DNA of 64,000 bases from Streptomyces sp. TLI_235 (GCA_002300355.1 NSGV01000001.1:4278001-4342000), one strand, 5' to 3'; shown: positions 44,556 to 54,057, numbered from the stretch's first letter. The notes: generated by a model from the sequence alone, not told the origin. Numbers and translations: made by a program.

Positions 44556-44984
44556 CTATCGTGCCGCGCCGCCCCCGGTCTCCCCGGTGTCCCGCTCCGC
44601 CGCGGGGCGCGCCGGTTCGGAAGGAAGGACGGCGGCGACCCGCAGTGCGTCCCGCAGTGCCTCGCGTTGCTCCGGCGACATCAGTCCGAAGAAGTGCACG
44701 AGTGCCGCCGCCGGATTGTCGCTCGTCGCCCAGGCGTCGTTCATCAGAGCGGCGGTGTAGGCCTCGCGCGAGGACACCGGCTCATATCGATACGCCCGGC
44801 CCGCCTGTTCCCGGCGCAGCCAGCCCTTTCTGTACAGCTTGTCGAGCACCGTCATCACGGTGGTGTACGCGATATCGCGTTCCGTCCGCAGATCCTGCAG
44901 AACCTCGCGAACCGTGACCGGGCGGTTCCACTGCCAGACCCTGGTCATGATGTCGTTCTCGAGTTCTCCGAGTTGCCGCACCAT
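44556..44984 (-). CDS. BlaI/MecI family transcriptional repressor
   Basis: 142 residues from ATG at 44984. The winged helix MVRQLGELENDIMTRVWQWNRPVTVREVLQDLRTERDIAYTTVMTVLDKLYRKGWLRRE (residues 1-58) is typical of BlaI/MecI; the C-terminal helices dimerise. Usually a BlaR1-type sensor protease sits beside such a gene, and none is here. The TATCCT box just upstream and lack of a ribosome site suggest leaderless mRNA. Confidence 0.88.
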   Translation of the reverse strand: MVRQLGELENDIMTRVWQWNRPVTVREVLQDLRTERDIAYTTVMTVLDKLYRKGWLRREQAGRAYRYEPVSSREAYTAALMNDAWATSDNPAAALVHFFGLMSPEQREALRDALRVAAVLPSEPARPAAERDTGETGGGAAR

Positions 44985-45038
44985 AGTCCGGCCAGGATAG
45001 GAACTGATTCGGACAAAATCGGCGATTCGGCAAGCAGA

Positions 45039-45082
45039 CCGGCGCGCCGCCACCCCCCTGGCGGGGGACGGCGGCGCGCCGG
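45039..45082. terminator. Long hairpin terminator, end of lysS operon
   Basis: Outer arms 45039-45051 and 45070-45082 are perfectly complementary with an inner C/G-rich stem. It lies just after the 52-aa gene. Confidence 0.75.
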
Positions 45083-45106
45083 TGGTGTCCGAACGGCCCG
45101 CTGCGG

Positions 45107-45265
45107 CTATTCCGCGGCGCGGCCGGCCGAGGTGGCCATCGCGTCCGCGGCGGCGTCCTCCTTGGCCTTCTGGACGCCGCCCTGGCTGCGGATGATCGCC
45201 CGCACCAGGAAGCCGAAACCGATCGCCATGACCAGCGGCGGCACGATCGCGCTCACGTAGTCCAT
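45107..45265 (-). CDS. 52-residue membrane microprotein downstream of lysS
   Basis: ATG at 45265, 4 bases after the lysS stop, so translationally coupled. MDYVSAIVPPLVMAIGFGFLVRAIIRSQ contains one membrane helix (about 3-22), followed by a basic then acidic Ala-rich tail. Conserved small proteins of this shape follow lysS in streptomycetes; function unknown. Confidence 0.85.
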   Translation of the reverse strand: MDYVSAIVPPLVMAIGFGFLVRAIIRSQGGVQKAKEDAAADAMATSAGRAAE

Positions 45266-45269
45266 CAGG

Positions 45270-46847
45270 TCACTCCTCTTCTGCGTCTTCCGCAGCGGCG
45301 GCGCCGCTGCCCTTCGCGGCCGCCCCACTCTGCTGATCAGGCCGCACCAGCGGGAAGAGCACCGTCTCGCGGATGTTCTTGCCGGTGAGCAGCATGATCA
45401 GGCGGTCGACGCCGAGGCCGAGGCCGCCGGTGGGCGGCATCGCGTACTCCAGGGCCCGCAGGAAGTCCTCGTCCAGCTGCATGGCCTCGACGTCGCCGCC
45501 GGCCGCCAGCAGCGACTGGGCGGTCAGCCGGGCGCGCTGCTCGACCGGGTCGATCAGCTCGGAGTAGGCGGTGCCGATCTCGGTGCCGAAGATCACCAGG
45601 TCCCACTTCTCCGCGACGCCCGGGACGGAGCGGTGCTGGCGGGTCAGCGGGGAGACCTCGGTCGGGTAGTCCTTGATGAAGGTCGGACGGATCGCGTGGT
45701 GCTCCAGCAGCCGCTCGATCATCTCCAGCACGATCTGGCCGTGGCCCCACTCCTTCTCCCACGGCACGCCGGCCTTGTCGGCGAGCGTACGGAGCTCCTC
45801 GACGGAGGTGTCCGGGGTGATCTCGGTGCCGATCCGCGCGGAGATGCCCGGGTACACCGAGACCTCCTCCCACGGCTCGGCCAGGTCGATCTCGTGCTCC
45901 TCGCCGTCCGGGCCGAGGCCCTTGACCACGGTGGTGCCGAGGGCGTCCCGGGCCGCGTTGACGATGATCGCGCGGATCAGCTCGGCCTGGGTGTCGTAGT
46001 CGCCGTACGCCTCGTACGACTCCAGGGCGGTGAACTCCGGGTTGTGGGTCGCGTCGGCGCCCTCGTTGCGGAAGTTCCGGTTGATCTCGAAGACCTTCTC
46101 GGCGCCGCCGACGACCAGCCGCTTGAGGTAGAGCTCGGTCGCGATGCGCAGGTAGAGCTCGATGTCGTAGGCGTTGATGTGCGTCTTGAACGGACGCGCG
46201 TTGGCGCCGCCGTGGATCGGCTGCAGCATCGGGGTCTCGACCTCGAGGTAGCCGCGGTCCTCGTAGGTGCGGCGGATCGAGCGGATCACCTTGGTGCGCA
46301 GCTGGAGCATCTCGCGCGCCTCGGGGTTCACGATGAGGTCCACGTAGCGCTGGCGGACCCGGGCCTCCGGGTCGGTCAGGCCCTTGTGCTTGTCCGGCAG
46401 CGGCCGCAGGCACTTCGCGGTGAGCTCCCAGCGGTCGACCATGACGCTCAGCTCGCCGCGGCGGGAGGTGATGACCTCGCCCTCCACGCCGACCTGGTCG
46501 CCGAGGTCGATGTCGGTCTTCCAGGCCGACAGTCGCTCCTCGCCCAGCTTGTCGAGCGAGAGCATCACCTGCAGGTCGCCGGAGCCGTCGCGCAGGGTGG
46601 CGAAGCACAGCTTGCCGCCGGTGCGGGCCAGGATCACGCGGCCGGTGATGCCGACGCGCTCGCCGGTCGCGGTGTCCGCGGCCAGGTCCGGGTGCTTGGC
46701 ACGCAGGTCGGTGATGGTGGTGGTGCGGGGGAATCCGACCGGGTACGGGTCGATTCCGGCCGCCCGGAGCCGGTCCAGCTTCTCGCGCCGGACGCGCATC
46801 TGCTCGGGGAGGTCGTCGGTCGCGGGGGCGGTGGTCTGATCGCTCAC
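45270..46847 (-). CDS. lysS: Lysyl-tRNA synthetase, class II
   Basis: 525 residues, GTG at 46847. The N-terminal OB-fold anticodon-binding domain has GRVILARTGGKLCFATLRDGSGDLQVML (about 68-100). Class II motif 2 is FRNEGADATHNPEFTALESYEAYGDY and motif 3 is GLGLGVDRLIMLLTG near 490. A short acidic/Ala tail ends it. It is the first gene of a two-gene unit with the microprotein. Confidence 0.97.
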   Translation of the reverse strand: MSDQTTAPATDDLPEQMRVRREKLDRLRAAGIDPYPVGFPRTTTITDLRAKHPDLAADTATGERVGITGRVILARTGGKLCFATLRDGSGDLQVMLSLDKLGEERLSAWKTDIDLGDQVGVEGEVITSRRGELSVMVDRWELTAKCLRPLPDKHKGLTDPEARVRQRYVDLIVNPEAREMLQLRTKVIRSIRRTYEDRGYLEVETPMLQPIHGGANARPFKTHINAYDIELYLRIATELYLKRLVVGGAEKVFEINRNFRNEGADATHNPEFTALESYEAYGDYDTQAELIRAIIVNAARDALGTTVVKGLGPDGEEHEIDLAEPWEEVSVYPGISARIGTEITPDTSVEELRTLADKAGVPWEKEWGHGQIVLEMIERLLEHHAIRPTFIKDYPTEVSPLTRQHRSVPGVAEKWDLVIFGTEIGTAYSELIDPVEQRARLTAQSLLAAGGDVEAMQLDEDFLRALEYAMPPTGGLGLGVDRLIMLLTGKNIRETVLFPLVRPDQQSGAAAKGSGAAAAEDAEEE

Positions 46848-46968
46848 CCCACAAGGGTAGCCACCGCCGGGGCCCGCTCCGTGCCGGGTGGGACGGCCCC
46901 GCGCCGGACGGGCGGCGGCCCCGGAGGCCGCGGGGGCGCTCCGGGGCCGCCGGGGCCCGGGCCGAGAC

Positions 46969-47640
46969 TCAGCCGGTACCGGTGGCGAGCTCGGTCTCCT
47001 CGTCCTCGGGGGCGGGCGGCTGGGGCTGCGGCCGGGCCTTGGGGCGGCGGCCGAAGAGCTCGGCGGGGGTGGGCATCCTGCGGGGCTGCGGCTGCTCGCC
47101 GGGGGCCGGGGGCCTGGGGGTGCTGCTCATCGGGACGCGTCCTCCAACGATGGTGGCGGGCAGGGGGTCGGACACCGGGCTCGGCACGGCCGTCAGGTGC
47201 CGCTGGCCGGAGGCCAGCGACAGCCGCTCGCGGACCTCGGCCTCGGCCAGCGCGTGGCAGCGGCCGGCCAGCCGTGAGCGCCGGGCGTGCTCGGTGTGGC
47301 CGCATGGCTGCCGGGAGAGCGAGCGCAGCGCCGACAGGTCCTCGGGGGTGGGGAGGTAGCCGTCCGTCACGGCCTCCTCCAGCCGTTCCAGGTACCCCCG
47401 GGCGCTGCCGGGCAGCGCCGACCGGTAGCGGGCCAGGTCGGCCAGCAGGAAGCTGCGCAGCCGGCCGCCCTCCCGGACCGCCTCGTCGATGGACTCGGTG
47501 AGCTGCAGGGCGTCCTGCACGTCCTCCGCCACGTGTGCGGCGGACGGTCCGGGCGGCTGCAGCCGGTCGGGAAGGGCCGGGTAGAGGGCTTGGGCGAGGG
47601 CGCGGCGCAGCACGCGGACTTCGTCGGCGCTGAAAGCCAT
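46969..47640 (-). CDS. Hypothetical Pro-rich protein with helical N-terminal half
   Basis: 223 residues from ATG at 47640. Residues 1-140 are helical (EVRVLRRALAQALYP, VREGGRLRSFLLADLARYRS) with one Cys-His pair (QPCGHTEHARRSRLAGRCHAL). The tail (about 160-223) is Pro/Gln-rich and acidic at the end. I do not recognise a family. Located between lysS and coaX on the same strand. Confidence 0.75.
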   Translation of the reverse strand: MAFSADEVRVLRRALAQALYPALPDRLQPPGPSAAHVAEDVQDALQLTESIDEAVREGGRLRSFLLADLARYRSALPGSARGYLERLEEAVTDGYLPTPEDLSALRSLSRQPCGHTEHARRSRLAGRCHALAEAEVRERLSLASGQRHLTAVPSPVSDPLPATIVGGRVPMSSTPRPPAPGEQPQPRRMPTPAELFGRRPKARPQPQPPAPEDEETELATGTG

Positions 47641-47815
47641 GCCGCCGCGCGATCCGTGTGGCGTAGGCATGAGGTGACAGTACGTGGCGTACGTCCGATT
47701 TCGGGCGATTGGCGCCGCAGTTGTCCCGATTGGCGTATCTGCCGCTGATCCGACCTGCCGACGGTCGGCCCGGCGGGGCCGACCGACCGTCAGCAGGCTT
47801 GGCGTTCAGGCCCGT

Positions 47816-48601
47816 TCAGACCTTGTTGCGCTCCCAGACCAGCCGCAGGCCGATCAGCGTGAGCCAGGGCTCGTGCACGTCGATGGTCTCGGCCTCGCCG
47901 AGGACCAGCGGCGCCAGGCCGCCGGTGGCGATCACCTGGACGTCGTCCGGGTCCTTGGCGAGCTCCCGGGCCATCCGGTTCACCAGGCCGTCGACCTGCC
48001 CGGCGAAGCCGTACAGGATGCCGGACTGCATACCCTCAACGGTGTTCTTGCCGATGACGTTGCGGGGGCGGGCCAACTCGATCTTGCGCAGCTGCGCGCC
48101 GCGCAGCCCCAGCGCCTCCACCGAGATCTCGATGCCCGGCGCGATCGCGCCGCCCACGTAGTCGCCGCGGGCGTTCACCGCGTCGAAGGTGGTGGCGGTG
48201 CCGAAGTCCACCACGATGCACGGGCCGCCGTACAGGTGGTTGGCGGCCAGCGCGTTCACGATCCGGTCGGCGCCGACCTCCTTGGGGTTGTCCATCAGGA
48301 CGTGCACCCCGGTCTTCACCCCCGGCTCCACGATCACCGCGGGCACGTCGCCGTAGTAGCGGCGCGTCACCTCGCGGAGCTCGTGGAGCACGGCGGGCAC
48401 CGAGGAGCAGATCGCCAGCCCTGCCACCCGGTCGTCGGCGGACACGATGGGGTGGGCGCCCATCAGGCCCTGCAGCAGCACCGCCAGCTCGTCCGCGGTG
48501 CGCCGCGGGTCGGTGGAGATCCGCCAGTGTTCGACGATCTCCTCGCCGTCGAACAGGCCGAGCGTGGTCTGGGTGTTGCCGACGTCGATGGTCAGGAGCA
48601 C
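47816..48601 (-). CDS. coaX: Type III pantothenate kinase CoaX
   Basis: 261 residues, GTG at 48601. Phosphate-binding LTIDVGNTQTTLGLFDG at residues 3-19 and the GADRIVNALAANHLYGGPCIVVDFGTATTFDAV segment (about 102-134) are type III signatures. It phosphorylates pantothenate, the first step of CoA synthesis. It lies 25 bp after nadC as the last gene of the NAD/CoA block. Confidence 0.96.
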   Translation of the reverse strand: MLLTIDVGNTQTTLGLFDGEEIVEHWRISTDPRRTADELAVLLQGLMGAHPIVSADDRVAGLAICSSVPAVLHELREVTRRYYGDVPAVIVEPGVKTGVHVLMDNPKEVGADRIVNALAANHLYGGPCIVVDFGTATTFDAVNARGDYVGGAIAPGIEISVEALGLRGAQLRKIELARPRNVIGKNTVEGMQSGILYGFAGQVDGLVNRMARELAKDPDDVQVIATGGLAPLVLGEAETIDVHEPWLTLIGLRLVWERNKV

Positions 48602-48626
48602 AGGACGGCTTTCTGTTGAGGCTGGG

Positions 48627-49589
48627 TCAGGCGCGGAGGTCGAGGCCGATGTCGAGGACCGGAGAGGAGTGCGTCAGGGCACCGACGGCCAGGTAGTCGA
48701 CACCAGTCTCGGCGACCTCGCGCGCCGTGGCCAGGGTCAGTCCGCCGGACGCCTCCAGCTTCGCCCGGCCGGCCACCAGGGCGACGGCCTCCTTGAGCTG
48801 CGGCACGGTGAAGTTGTCGAGCAGGATCAGGTCCGCCCCGGCCTCCAGCACCGGCGTGATCTGGTCCACGGTGTCGACCTCGACCTCGACGGCGAGGTCC
48901 GGGTAGGCCGCCCGCACCGCGCGGAACGCCTCCGCGACACCGCCGGCCGCCACCACGTGGTTGTCCTTCACCAGCGCGGCGTCGGACAGCGCCATCCGGT
49001 GGTTGGCGCCGCCGCCGCAGCGGACCGCGAACTTCTCCAGCGCCCGCAGGCCCGGGGTGGTCTTGCGGGTGTCCCGGACGACCGCGCCGGTGCCCTCCAG
49101 GACGTCCGCCCAGGCCCGGGTCGCGGTGGCGATGCCGGACAGGTGGCAGAGCAGGTTGAGCGCGCTGCGCTCGGCGGTCAGCAGGTCCCGGGTGCGGCTG
49201 CGCACGGAGAGCAGCACCTGGCCGGCCTCGACCCGGGCGCCGTCCTCGACGTGCCGCTCGACCTCGAACTCCTCCTCGCAGACCAGGGAGACCACGGCCT
49301 CGGCCACCCGCAGGCCGGCCACCACGCCGGCCTGGCGGGCGGTGAAGTCGGCGGTGGCGACGGCGTCCGCCGGAACGGTCGCCACCGAGGTGACGTCCTC
49401 GCCGCCGGCCAGGTCCTCGCCGAGCGCGAGCATCGCGATGTCCTCGACCTCGACCGGGTCCAGGCCGGCCTCCTCCAGCAGCGCCGCGAGCGCCGGGTCC
49501 AGACCGGTCTCGTACGCCTCGCCCTCGCCGCAGGCGCAGCCGTCGCCGCAGCCGCCGGCGGAGGCGAGCGGGAGTTCGTCGTGGGTCAT
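48627..49589 (-). CDS. nadC: Nicotinate-nucleotide pyrophosphorylase (carboxylating) NadC
   Basis: 320 residues, ATG at 49589. Quinolinate phosphoribosyltransferase: RSALNLLCHLSGIATATRAWADVL, DTRKTTPGLRALEKFAVRCGGGANHRMALSDAALVKDNH near 170-208, EVEVDTVDQI and LILLDNF. It makes NaMN from quinolinate and PRPP. An unusual N-terminal stretch SAGGCGDGCACGEGEAYE (residues 9-26) holds Cys residues that could bind metal. Confidence 0.97.
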   Translation of the reverse strand: MTHDELPLASAGGCGDGCACGEGEAYETGLDPALAALLEEAGLDPVEVEDIAMLALGEDLAGGEDVTSVATVPADAVATADFTARQAGVVAGLRVAEAVVSLVCEEEFEVERHVEDGARVEAGQVLLSVRSRTRDLLTAERSALNLLCHLSGIATATRAWADVLEGTGAVVRDTRKTTPGLRALEKFAVRCGGGANHRMALSDAALVKDNHVVAAGGVAEAFRAVRAAYPDLAVEVEVDTVDQITPVLEAGADLILLDNFTVPQLKEAVALVAGRAKLEASGGLTLATAREVAETGVDYLAVGALTHSSPVLDIGLDLRA

Positions 49590-49783
49590 GGTGGTGCTCC
49601 TCGTTGATCGGCTGGGTCAGGCCAGGTGCGCGGGGAACCGCGCGATGCGGGAGGTGCGGCGCCGCACCCGCCCCGAAGGGGGTGTGGTGCAGGTGCCGCG
49701 ATGGTGCTGTCGGGCGGTGGCCGGTCGCGCGGTCGTCCCCGGGCCCGGCGGCCGGGAGGCGGCCCCACGCGTCCGTGCTCCGC

Positions 49784-51442
49784 TCACCCCTGGACGCACG
49801 GTGCACCCGTCTCGTCGAGGGTGGTGGTCAGGTGGCGCAGCCAGTGGGCGTCGTCGCGCTCGGGGAAGTCCTCGCGCCAGTGGCAGCCGCGGGTCTCCGC
49901 GCGGAGTGCCGCGGCGGCGACCAGGGCGGTCGCCACCAGGTGCAGGTTGGTGGCCTCCCAGGTCTCCACCCGCGGGTCGGCCGGCTTCTCCTCGGTGGAG
50001 AGCTCGCGGGCGTCGGAGGCCAGCCGGGCCAGCCCCTCCGCGGTGGCGGCCATCGAGGCGGCCGAGCGCAGCACGCCCGCGCCGCGCGACATCAGCCGCT
50101 GGACCTCGGCGCGGGTCTCCGGGGCGAGCAGCGGGACGGGGCGGGCGCCGCGGGCCGCGGCGACGTCCACCGTGCGCTCGGGCAGGTCGCCGGCGGCGTG
50201 CCGGGCGGCCAGGTCGGCGGCGATCCGCTCGGCGAAGACCAGGCCCTCCAGCAGCGAGTTGGAGGCCAGCCGGTTGGCGCCGTGCACGCCGGTGCAGGCG
50301 ACCTCGCCGCAGGCGTACAGGCCGGGCACGCTGGTGCGGCCGGACAGGTCGGTGCGGACGCCGCCGGAGGCGTAGTGGGCGGCGGGCGCGACCGGGACTG
50401 GCTCGGTGACCGGGTCGATGCCGTGCGACCGGCAGGAGGCGAGGATGGTCGGGAAGCGGTGCTCCCACATCTCGGCGCCGAAGTGCCGGCCGTCGAGGTA
50501 CATGTGCTCGGTGCCGCGCAGCTGCATCTGCCGGGTGATCGCCTTGGCGACGATGTCGCGCGGGGCGAGTTCGGCGAGTTCGTGCTGCCCCAGCATGAAC
50601 CGCTCGCCGGAGGCGTCGACCAGGTGGGCGCCCTCGCCGCGGACGGCCTCGGAGACCAGCGGCTGCTGGCCCTCGGCGTCCGGGCCGAGCCACAGCACGG
50701 TCGGGTGGAACTGGACGAACTCCAGGTCGGCGACGTCCGCGCCGGCGCGCAGCGCGAGCGCGACGCCGTCGCCGGTGGAGACCGCCGGGTTGGTGGTCGC
50801 GGAGAAGACCTGGCCCATGCCGCCGGTGGCGAGCACCACGGCGCGGGCGCGCAGCGCGCCGACGCCGTCGCGCTGGCCCTCGCCCATCACGTGCAGGGTC
50901 AGCCCGGCGGCGTGGCCCTCCGCGTCCGTGAGCAGGTCGAGGACGAGCGCGTGCTCGATCAGCTCGATGCCCGGGTCGCTGCGGACGGCGGCGACCAGCG
51001 CACGGGATATCTCGGCGCCGGTGGCGTCGCCGCCGGCGTGCGCGATCCGGCGGCGGTGGTGGCCGCCCTCGCGGGTGAGCAGGATCGAGCCGTCGGCGTC
51101 CTGGTCGAAGGCGGCGCCGACGGCGATCAGCCGCCGGACGGCGTCCGGGCCCTCCGTGACGAGGGCGCGGACCGCGTCCTCGTCGCACAGGCCGGCGCCG
51201 GCGACCAGGGTGTCGTCGAGGTGCTGCTCGGGGGTGTCGCCCTCGCCCAGGGCGGCGGCGATGCCGCCCTGGGCCCAGCGGGTGGAGCCGTCGTCGAGCA
51301 TCGCCTTGGTGACCACGGTGGCCCGCAGACCGGCCTTGCGGGCGTTCAGCGCGACGGTCAGGCCGGCGACGCCGGAACCGACCACGACCACGTCGGTGGT
51401 CGCGGTCCAGCCGGGTGCCGGGGCGGTCAGGCGATACTGCAT
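49784..51442 (-). CDS. nadB: L-aspartate oxidase NadB
   Basis: 552 residues from ATG at 51442. FAD-binding VVVVGSGVAGLTVAL near 17-31, STRWAQGGIAAALGEGDTPEQHLDDTLVAGAGLCDEDAVRAL, substrate-loop HPTVLWLGPDAEGQQPLVSEAVRGEGAHLVD and GRTSVPGLYACGEVACTGVHGANRLASNSLLEGLVF. It oxidises aspartate to iminoaspartate for quinolinate synthesis. nadA is not in the window. The gap to nadC is 194 bp. Confidence 0.97.
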   Translation of the reverse strand: MQYRLTAPAPGWTATTDVVVVGSGVAGLTVALNARKAGLRATVVTKAMLDDGSTRWAQGGIAAALGEGDTPEQHLDDTLVAGAGLCDEDAVRALVTEGPDAVRRLIAVGAAFDQDADGSILLTREGGHHRRRIAHAGGDATGAEISRALVAAVRSDPGIELIEHALVLDLLTDAEGHAAGLTLHVMGEGQRDGVGALRARAVVLATGGMGQVFSATTNPAVSTGDGVALALRAGADVADLEFVQFHPTVLWLGPDAEGQQPLVSEAVRGEGAHLVDASGERFMLGQHELAELAPRDIVAKAITRQMQLRGTEHMYLDGRHFGAEMWEHRFPTILASCRSHGIDPVTEPVPVAPAAHYASGGVRTDLSGRTSVPGLYACGEVACTGVHGANRLASNSLLEGLVFAERIAADLAARHAAGDLPERTVDVAAARGARPVPLLAPETRAEVQRLMSRGAGVLRSAASMAATAEGLARLASDARELSTEEKPADPRVETWEATNLHLVATALVAAAALRAETRGCHWREDFPERDDAHWLRHLTTTLDETGAPCVQG

Positions 51443-51458
51443 GGCTTCAGTCGCTCCT

Positions 51459-51935
51459 TCAGCGTGCGGTGTCGGCGGTCGCGCCGTCCGCATCACGGTA
51501 CGCTCCCGCCGACTTGGGCGTGTCCACTGTCAGATCACCGCGGACGAGGCCGCTGCCCTCGGGTGCGTCGGCCGGGTCCCCGCCCATGCCGGTGATCCGG
51601 TTGTCGCCGTCCACGAAGACCACCTTGGGCAGGTACGCCTTGGCCTCGGCGGTGTCCATCTGGCCGTACGCGATGAGGATCACCAGGTCGCCGGGGTGCA
51701 CCAGGCGGGCCGCGGCGCCGTTGATGCCGATCACGCCGGAGCCGCGCGGGCCCGCGATGGTGTAGGTCTCCAGGCGGGCGCCGTTGTTGATGTCGACGAT
51801 GTGGACGAGCTCGCCGGGGAGCAGGTCCGCGGCGTCGAGCAGGTCCTCGTCGACGGTGACGGAGCCGACGTAGTGCAGGTCGGCCTGGGTCACCGTGGCC
51901 CGGTGGATCTTGGACTTGAGCATGGTGCGGAGCAT
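51459..51935 (-). CDS. panD: Aspartate 1-decarboxylase PanD proenzyme
   Basis: 158 residues from ATG at 51935 with AGGAGG 10 bases before. The self-cleavage site is Gly24-Ser25 in LHYVGSVTVD. Product is beta-alanine for pantothenate. The C-terminal tail after residue 120 is longer than in many PanD. Placed between panC and nadB, 16 bp before nadB. Confidence 0.96.
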   Translation of the reverse strand: MLRTMLKSKIHRATVTQADLHYVGSVTVDEDLLDAADLLPGELVHIVDINNGARLETYTIAGPRGSGVIGINGAAARLVHPGDLVILIAYGQMDTAEAKAYLPKVVFVDGDNRITGMGGDPADAPEGSGLVRGDLTVDTPKSAGAYRDADGATADTAR

Positions 51936-52012
51936 CTGGTCACGCCTCCTGGTGGGACCCCCGGCCGGGCCGGGGGAGAGTGCATGCCTACGGGGGTCGA
52001 ACGCTGGTGGTG

Positions 52013-52906
52013 CTACCGGACGATGACGCCGACGTTGTCGATCAGGCGGGTGGAGCCCACCTTGGCGGCCACGGCCAGTACCGCCTCGCCGGTGAAGTCG
52101 TCCGGCGCCTCGGTGAAGGAGTCCGGATCGATCAGGGCGAGGTAGTCGGGGGTGACACCCTCGGCGGCGTCCAGGACGGCCGCGGCGGCCTCGCGGACCG
52201 CCTTGGCGCCCTGCGCGCCCGCGTCGCGGCCGGCGAACAGCGCCCCGGACAGGGCCAGCGCCTGCGCGCGCTCGGTGTCGGAGAGGAAGCGGTTGCGGGA
52301 GGAGAGCGCCAGCCCGTCCTCCTCGCGGACGGTCGGGACGCCGACGACCTCCACGTCGAAGTCCAGGTCGGCGACCATACGGCGGACGATCGCCAGCTGC
52401 TGGGCGTCCTTCTCGCCGAAGAGCGCGAAGTCCGGGTCCGTGATGTGCAGCAGCTTGGCGACGACGGTCAGCATGCCGTCGAAGTGCCCCGGGCGGGCGG
52501 CGCCCTCGAAGCCGTCGCCCATCGGCCCGGCGGACAGCCGCACCAGCGGCTCGCCGTTCGGGTACATCTCCTCGGCGGTCGGGGCGAACACCACGTCGGC
52601 GCCCGCCTCGCGGGCCACCTCCAGGTCGGCGTCCAGGCTGCGCGGGTAGCGGTCGAGGTCCTCGCCGGCGCCGAACTGCAGCGGGTTGACGAAGACCGTC
52701 ACCGCGACCCGGCCGTCCCGGCCGACCTGGCGGCGGGCCGCGCGGATCAGCGCGGCGTGGCCGGCGTGCAGCGCGCCCATGGTCATCACCACGGCGTTGT
52801 CCACCGGCTGCTCGTCGGGCCAGAACGCGGCCTCGAACTCGTCGACGGTCCGGGTGAGCGCGGTGGTGCGGGGGGCCGTCTTCGCCGGCTGCTTGCCGCG
52901 TGCCAT
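52013..52906 (-). CDS. panC: Pantothenate synthetase PanC
   Basis: 297 residues, ATG at 52906. HIGH-like TMGALHAGHAALIRAAR near 44-60, GEKDAQQLAIVRRMVADLDFDVEVVGVPTVREEDGLALSSRNRFLS near 161-205. It joins pantoate and beta-alanine with ATP. Its start overlaps the stop of the upstream DUF2520 gene by one base (TGATG), so the two are coupled. Confidence 0.97.
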   Translation of the reverse strand: MARGKQPAKTAPRTTALTRTVDEFEAAFWPDEQPVDNAVVMTMGALHAGHAALIRAARRQVGRDGRVAVTVFVNPLQFGAGEDLDRYPRSLDADLEVAREAGADVVFAPTAEEMYPNGEPLVRLSAGPMGDGFEGAARPGHFDGMLTVVAKLLHITDPDFALFGEKDAQQLAIVRRMVADLDFDVEVVGVPTVREEDGLALSSRNRFLSDTERAQALALSGALFAGRDAGAQGAKAVREAAAAVLDAAEGVTPDYLALIDPDSFTEAPDDFTGEAVLAVAAKVGSTRLIDNVGVIVR

Positions 52907-53853
52907 CAGGGGGTCTCCTCGTTGAGTACGTCCAGCAGCGCCGCCGCCGCCTCTTCCTTGAGCGATCCGCCGCGGACCGCCCGCTGCGCGGTGGCCCGGG
53001 CCATCGCACGGTACGCCCGGCCGATGTCCGGGGACACCGTCCGCAGCTGCTCCAGGTGCCGGCGCAGCGTGCCCGCGTCACCGCGGGCGACCGGGCCGGT
53101 GAGCGCGGCGTCGCCGGAGCGCAGGGTGTTGTCCAGGGCCGCGCCGAGCAGCGGGCCGAGCAGCCGGCCCGGCTCGGCGACCCCGGCGCCGTGCAGCAGC
53201 TCCATCGCCTGCGAGACCAGCGTGACCAGGTGGTTCGAGCCGTGCGCGAGCGCCGTGTGGTAGAGCGGACGGACCTCCTCGGGCACCCACTCCGGCTCGC
53301 CGCCCATCTCCACGACCAGCGCCTCGGCGACCGGCCGCAGCTCCTCGGGGGCGGTCACCCCGAACGGGCAGCCGGCCAGCCGGGCCAGGTCCACCGAGGT
53401 GCCGGTGAAGGTCATCGCCGGGTGCAGCGCCAGCGGCAGTGCGCCCGCGCGGGCGGCGGGCTCCAGCACGGCCACGCCGTGCGCGCCGGAGGTGTGCACC
53501 ACGAGCTGGCCCGGGCGGATCGCGCCGGTCGCGGACAGCCCGGCGACGAGGTCGGCGAGCGCGTCGTCGGGCACCGTCAGGAGCACCAGGTCGGCGGCGG
53601 CCAGCACCTGCGGCGGGCTCACCAGCCGGACACCCGGCAGCAGGGCCTCGGCGCGGCGCCGGGAGGCGGCGGACACCCCGGAGGCGGCGACCACCCGGTG
53701 GCCGGCCAGCTGCAGGGCGGCGCCCAGGGCGGGGCCCACCCGGCCGGTGCCGACCACGCCGACGGCGAGCCGGGCGGGCCGGTTCTCCGGGTCCAGCGGA
53801 TCGCCGAAGGGGTCGGTCGGCCCGAGGGCCGGGGCATTGTCGGACGCGCTCAC
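52906..53853 (-). CDS. Rossmann-like/DUF2520 domain protein, in pantothenate operon
   Basis: 315 residues from GTG at 53853; a longer in-frame start at 53916 is less likely. NADP-binding VGVVGTGRVGPALGAAL near 30-46, LVLLTVPDDALADLVAGLS near 90. The C-terminal helical domain DUF2520 has EEVRPLYHTALAHGSNHLVTLVSQAMELL near 205. The shape is like ketopantoate reductase or other NADP-dependent hydroxyacid dehydrogenases. Coupling to panC suggests the pantoate-forming step, but the known KPR catalytic residues are not verified here. Confidence 0.88.
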   Translation of the reverse strand: MSASDNAPALGPTDPFGDPLDPENRPARLAVGVVGTGRVGPALGAALQLAGHRVVAASGVSAASRRRAEALLPGVRLVSPPQVLAAADLVLLTVPDDALADLVAGLSATGAIRPGQLVVHTSGAHGVAVLEPAARAGALPLALHPAMTFTGTSVDLARLAGCPFGVTAPEELRPVAEALVVEMGGEPEWVPEEVRPLYHTALAHGSNHLVTLVSQAMELLHGAGVAEPGRLLGPLLGAALDNTLRSGDAALTGPVARGDAGTLRRHLEQLRTVSPDIGRAYRAMARATAQRAVRGGSLKEEAAAALLDVLNEETP

Positions 53854-54057
53854 CGCTCGGCCCTCGTCATTGCTTCCCGTTCCAGTCCTGTGCAGGTACC
53901 AGACGTACCGCTCCATCGTACGGGGCCACCGGTGCGGCCCGGCCGCGCGGGGCCGGGCCGCCGGATCTCCACGGAAGCTTCACGACCCAGCCGGCGCTCC
54001 GAACGCTACGGGCGGGTAACTTGGCGCAGTCCGAGCCCCGGGACCCCGAGGGAGACC

